Shown: positions 62,601 through 64,000 of the stretch, in pieces
Layout of the letters: every line of letters begins with the position of its first letter
Position numbering within the stretch: position 1 is the first letter of the stretch
Notes under the pieces: generated by a model
Seen by the model: only the letters and a program-made list of their open reading frames with translations
Told to the model about the DNA's origin: nothing
The model's database searches: none
Assembly: GCF_965248315.1 (NCBI RefSeq)
Contig: NZ_CBDFIX010000002.1
Location: 3,968,001 to 4,032,000 of the forward strand
Source: Ulvibacterium sp965248315
Lineage (GTDB): Bacteria; Bacteroidota; Bacteroidia; Flavobacteriales; Flavobacteriaceae
Direction: 5' to 3'
Length of the DNA: 64,000 bases
Program-made: the position numbers and the translations under genes

Positions 62601-63102
62601 AGATATCCGTTCCGTTGGCATGTTCCACCGCCGTAATTTTTTCGGTAACGCGCATGGCCAACTGCACGTTTTTTGTCCCAGTTATATCACCTAGACCGCC
62701 ATCCAAGGTCATGTCTACCTCGGAAAACATAAGACCGTTACTACGTCCTTGTTCATCTACCGTAAATATGTAGTAAATCGTCGTAGATCCCGGACTTGGT
62801 ACAATTATAGCCGATTGTGTACTGGAACGGTGTCCTCCTAAATTTGTACCATTGGGCATCACCTGATGGTTACGGTTCCATACCCGAACACCATCAGTAT
62901 AGAACAAGAGGTTCCCATTGGGGTCGGATATGGAGGCACAGCCTTCCTCGGTGTTCAATGCGCCATCGGTAAGAGGCACCGGGGCCCCACTCCTAAAATC
63001 GAGGCCTGCATTCTGGCCAAAATACCAGATGGCCGCCTCTTGTTGGGCAGATGCTACAAAAGAAACAAACAAGGAAAAAACTAGGGGGAATACGTTTTTC
63101 AA
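59647..63102 (-). CDS. Large T9SS type B protein with propeller, PKD domain and five Ca-type repeats
   Basis: 1151 residues, start codon TTG at 63102 (no in-frame ATG upstream; KNVFPLVFSLFVSFVASAQ is a good signal peptide). The N-terminal 370 residues look like a beta-propeller (AIWYFGQNAGLDFRSGAPVP, GNLLFYTDGVRVWNR, DGKIYMAHRREPYLSVINAP). A PKD domain lies near 385-455 (LSVTWDFGDGHTSN to GTYTANVTATT). Five repeats of about 95 residues follow (VCDTDTDGLFAFDLSTKD, HCDDDNDGQAVFDLTAAQ, SCYDTTSFQL), similar to the type A/B repeats of the 16198 adhesin. The C-terminus (QKFFTPNGDGSHEHWNIIGA, YIYDRYGKLIAQV, GWDGTFKGVAMPSSDYWFRY) is a type B T9SS sorting domain. Probably a surface-attached adhesin; the PorP/SprF partner is not adjacent. 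Confidence 0.87.
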   Translation of the reverse strand: MKNVFPLVFSLFVSFVASAQQEAAIWYFGQNAGLDFRSGAPVPLTDGALNTEEGCASISDPNGNLLFYTDGVRVWNRNHQVMPNGTNLGGHRSSTQSAIIVPSPGSTTIYYIFTVDEQGRSNGLMFSEVDMTLDGGLGDITGTKNVQLAMRVTEKITAVEHANGTDIWVLAHGRWDDTFMAYLVTAAGVTTTSVDTNIGTNLSMSYIPDQALGYLKASPDGSKIGAAFYLNAIEVYDFNSATGVLSNLRVATNDDTKTYYGLEFSQNSQMLYVSNYRGEVAQYDTAAADLAASKVLIFQKPGDRFGGLQLALDGKIYMAHRREPYLSVINAPDNPGLACNFVEGSIDLGGRRSDLGLPPFIQSFFLLGFQVEQFCLGLPTTFTLNINEPILSVTWDFGDGHTSNVEDPTHTYAVPGTYTANVTATTASETKTESETITIYETPTANPVTDFEVCSLDSAYGFDLSTKDLEVLGAQPAADFKVGYYLSLADAQSGTNPLPTMYVNTDPVETVFARISNGNNTACYDITSFDLVVKQAPVLHPATDWTVCDTDTDGLFAFDLSTKDSEVLGGQDATDFSVSYYTDQADADNATNPIGPNYTNTATPEMIYFRIANTTYPECYETGSFRLEVIDQVVAHTPQDLDHCDDDNDGQAVFDLTAAQAEIIGSQNPAGLVLSYHENQVDADSGNNALNTANYLSTAYQNTIYVRVANTSDASCYDTTSFQLNIFDTPVPPEASDWQVCDDDNDGRYTFELTEKANEILAGTMGNSVSFYLSQDDADNAINALGGTYRNTTNPQTLYYRMENTDHPDCYGTGSFQLQVFDIPTAHVPQPLIACATDGTGIRTLDLSVKDAEVLDGQDPDGFTVLYFATQTDADTNSNVLQKSTYTNASVWETLYARIQNNDNESCYDTTSFELIINPWPQAQLEETYVICPDSPELNLDGGDFESWSWRDGSDTEIGIDRTLDITELGNYSLTVARTQNGVTCEGTVSFEVVSSGAPDDFTTDIIGFGDRVVIAVTATGVGEFEYSVDGENYQDSNRLEVFPGEYTVYVRDRFLCRTLEKEIIALGYQKFFTPNGDGSHEHWNIIGAERYLESKLYIYDRYGKLIAQVLPDGPGWDGTFKGVAMPSSDYWFRYELQGGRAFTGHFTLKR

Positions 63103-63371
63103 GGCAAGGTTTGGTTTAAGTACTAAATTACGTTAAAAATACAAAAATAGTGGGTAAAATACTACAAAATGAATTCGTTTTAGATGAAATGCAAGGGATT
63201 TCGATAGGGGAATCTGATTGTTGGTGAGATTTGCACACATCAGCTTTCGTTCTTGGTAAAATAATTACTGGCTATGTTCTAAAAAAATAGATATCATTTT
63301 GAAACACCAAGGAAAAGCAAACGGCCTTTATAAGGGTGCCACGCTAAATGCCAATTCCTAGCAAATACCAA

Positions 63372-63393
63372 GAGGCCGCTGATAAGCGGCCTC
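63372..63393 (-). terminator. Perfect hairpin, probable terminator downstream of the tiny ORFs
   Basis: A 9-bp stem, GAGGCCGCT with AGCGGCCTC, around a 4-base loop. On the minus strand it is followed by TTGGTATTTG, a weak T stretch. It lies 30-50 bases after the second tiny ORF and would end transcripts coming from 64000 leftward. The rest of 63103-63371 shows no gene. Confidence 0.55.
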
Positions 63394-63424
63394 CGATACT
63401 TCTATATTCATGACAATTAAAAAC

Positions 63425-63484
63425 TTAAGAACCTGCTCCGGCAAAAGCGCCAATTTGGAACATTACCGGCTTCTGGCACTTCAT
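63425..63484 (-). CDS. Candidate tiny ORF, 19 residues (MKCQKPVMFQIGAFAGAGS)
   Basis: ATG at 63484, stop at 63425. Its last 12 residues (MFQIGAFAGAGS) match a second copy at 63504-63542 (MFQIAAFSRVGS), and the DNA around them is duplicated with a 79-bp offset (63422-63482 and 63501-63561). Substitutions keep FQI-AF-GS, which suggests selection on the peptide or recent duplication. Not recognised as a known leader, toxin or pheromone. It could also be an untranslated relic. Confidence 0.35.
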   Translation of the reverse strand: MKCQKPVMFQIGAFAGAGS

Positions 63485-63503
63485 ATTATTAATAATGAAT
63501 AAC

Positions 63504-63542
63504 TTAAGAACCTACTCTGGAAAAAGCGGCAATTTGGAACAT
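63504..63542 (-). CDS. Candidate tiny ORF, 12 residues (MFQIAAFSRVGS)
   Basis: Second copy of the duplicated unit. The frame upstream of the ATG reads CQDKV, parallel to CQKPV in copy 1, but it has no ATG before a stop, so translation would start at the MFQ methionine or not at all. It lies directly after the stop of the partial gene at 63547. Confidence 0.3.
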   Translation of the reverse strand: MFQIAAFSRVGS

Positions 63543-63546
63543 TACC

Positions 63547-64000
63547 TTATCTTGGCATCACAAATATTTCTTTTTCAAAATAATACTTCTTTACAGGAAT
63601 AGTATCCAATGCTCCATCATCAATAGGTGGCATATCGCCTAAATACTCCATAATATAGCCCCTTATGGTATTTAGACCTGTTTGAGAAAACTTCTTTCCA
63701 AAGATTGCAGTTTTTTTGTTATCCATATTACGAACCCATTTCCGATTTGCGGTATCATGTTTTAAATTCAAAAAAACAGCCATATCTATATCATACTCAT
63801 TTGATAAATCGGATTTTAAGGGAAGACTGTCGTTACTCTCCATTAAAACCATTATTTCGGATTCTTCGTTAGTAAAGTAAGGTTGCTTAAGTTTAGCAAA
63901 TACCTTCGCGAATTTTCCTATTTGTACAGTATCCGAAGTAGCTGTTACAGAAAATACTACTTGTGGGTTATCCTTTGAGTTTTTCTTTTCTTTATTTTCT
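63547..64000 (-). CDS. Hypothetical protein (partial, 5' end beyond right edge)
   Basis: The frame is open from base 64000 down to the stop at 63547, giving 150 residues of the C-terminal part. It reads ENKEKKNSKDNPQVVFSVTA at the window edge, then IGKFAKVFAKLKQPYF, DIDMAVFLNLKHDTANRKWV and ends KKYYFEKEIFVMPR. An internal ATG at 63852 is not the likely start because the coding-like frame continues upstream with no stop. The Lys/Asn/Asp-rich edge segment looks like the linker after a signal or lipobox. No family is recognised. The tiny ORF pair directly follows. Confidence 0.65.
   Translation of the reverse strand, partial: ENKEKKNSKDNPQVVFSVTATSDTVQIGKFAKVFAKLKQPYFTNEESEIMVLMESNDSLPLKSDLSNEYDIDMAVFLNLKHDTANRKWVRNMDNKKTAIFGKKFSQTGLNTIRGYIMEYLGDMPPIDDGALDTIPVKKYYFEKEIFVMPR

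Overview
The window looks like chromosomal DNA of a marine member of the Flavobacteriaceae (Bacteroidota). The basis is TonB-dependent SusC/SusD proteins, type IX secretion (T9SS) sorting domains of both the short type A and the gliding-associated type B kind, PorP/SprF, ECF sigma factors with FecR, Bacteroidota-style -7 boxes (TAnnTTTG), A-rich leaders without Shine-Dalgarno sites, and a pectate-lyase-like gene. A position near Zobellia, Maribacter or Arenibacter is a guess. No rRNA, tRNA, CRISPR array or transposase gene was seen.

Left part (1-10.3 kb): an ebo operon (eboA-B-C and the start of eboD) runs leftward. Divergent from it is pyruvate phosphate dikinase, followed by a sulfur module: a sulfide:quinone oxidoreductase-like flavoprotein, a TusE/DsrC-like carrier and DsrE2. 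ppdK and the sulfur operon share an FNR/CRP-architecture palindrome (GTAAC-N4-GTTAC) placed 54-55 bp before a -7 box. Next come an ECF sigma factor and a protein joining an inner-membrane anti-sigma-like region to an outer-membrane barrel.

Accessory surface region (10.4-30.8 kb): a decaying family of small lipoproteins with a strongly conserved leader; a T9SS-secreted pectate lyase-like protein with 450-bp tandem modules; a 1365-residue T9SS adhesin of ten alternating repeats; two frameshifted paralogue remnants; another T9SS type B protein with its PorP/SprF partner; two small proteins; a LytTR response regulator; and, tail-to-tail with it, a LytS-type sensor kinase with a periplasmic propeller. 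Four transcription units here share a compound promoter: two LytTR-like half-sites 21 bp apart, then exactly 34 bp to a -7 box. A local LytTR regulon for surface proteins is the most interesting hypothesis of the window.

Glycan region (31-51.7 kb): a sigma factor divergent from FecR, SusC/SusD, two FG-GAP/ASPIC lipoproteins, a long heptanucleotide repeat tract, a GH109-like glycosidase, and on the other strand a NAGPA-type phosphodiester glycosidase with a surface-fibre-like protein. This fits uptake and breakdown of an amino-sugar-containing or phosphodiester-linked glycan.

Right part (52-64 kb): an ECF sigma factor with a small partner, an MscS channel, a compact leftward operon of type II secretion/type IV pilus-like parts (GspF, pseudopilins, a GspC/PilP-like protein, lipoproteins) without ATPase or secretin, a large PKD/repeat T9SS type B protein, two near-identical tiny ORFs and a partial gene at the right edge. 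A two-hairpin intergenic element occurs twice in full and once in half form.
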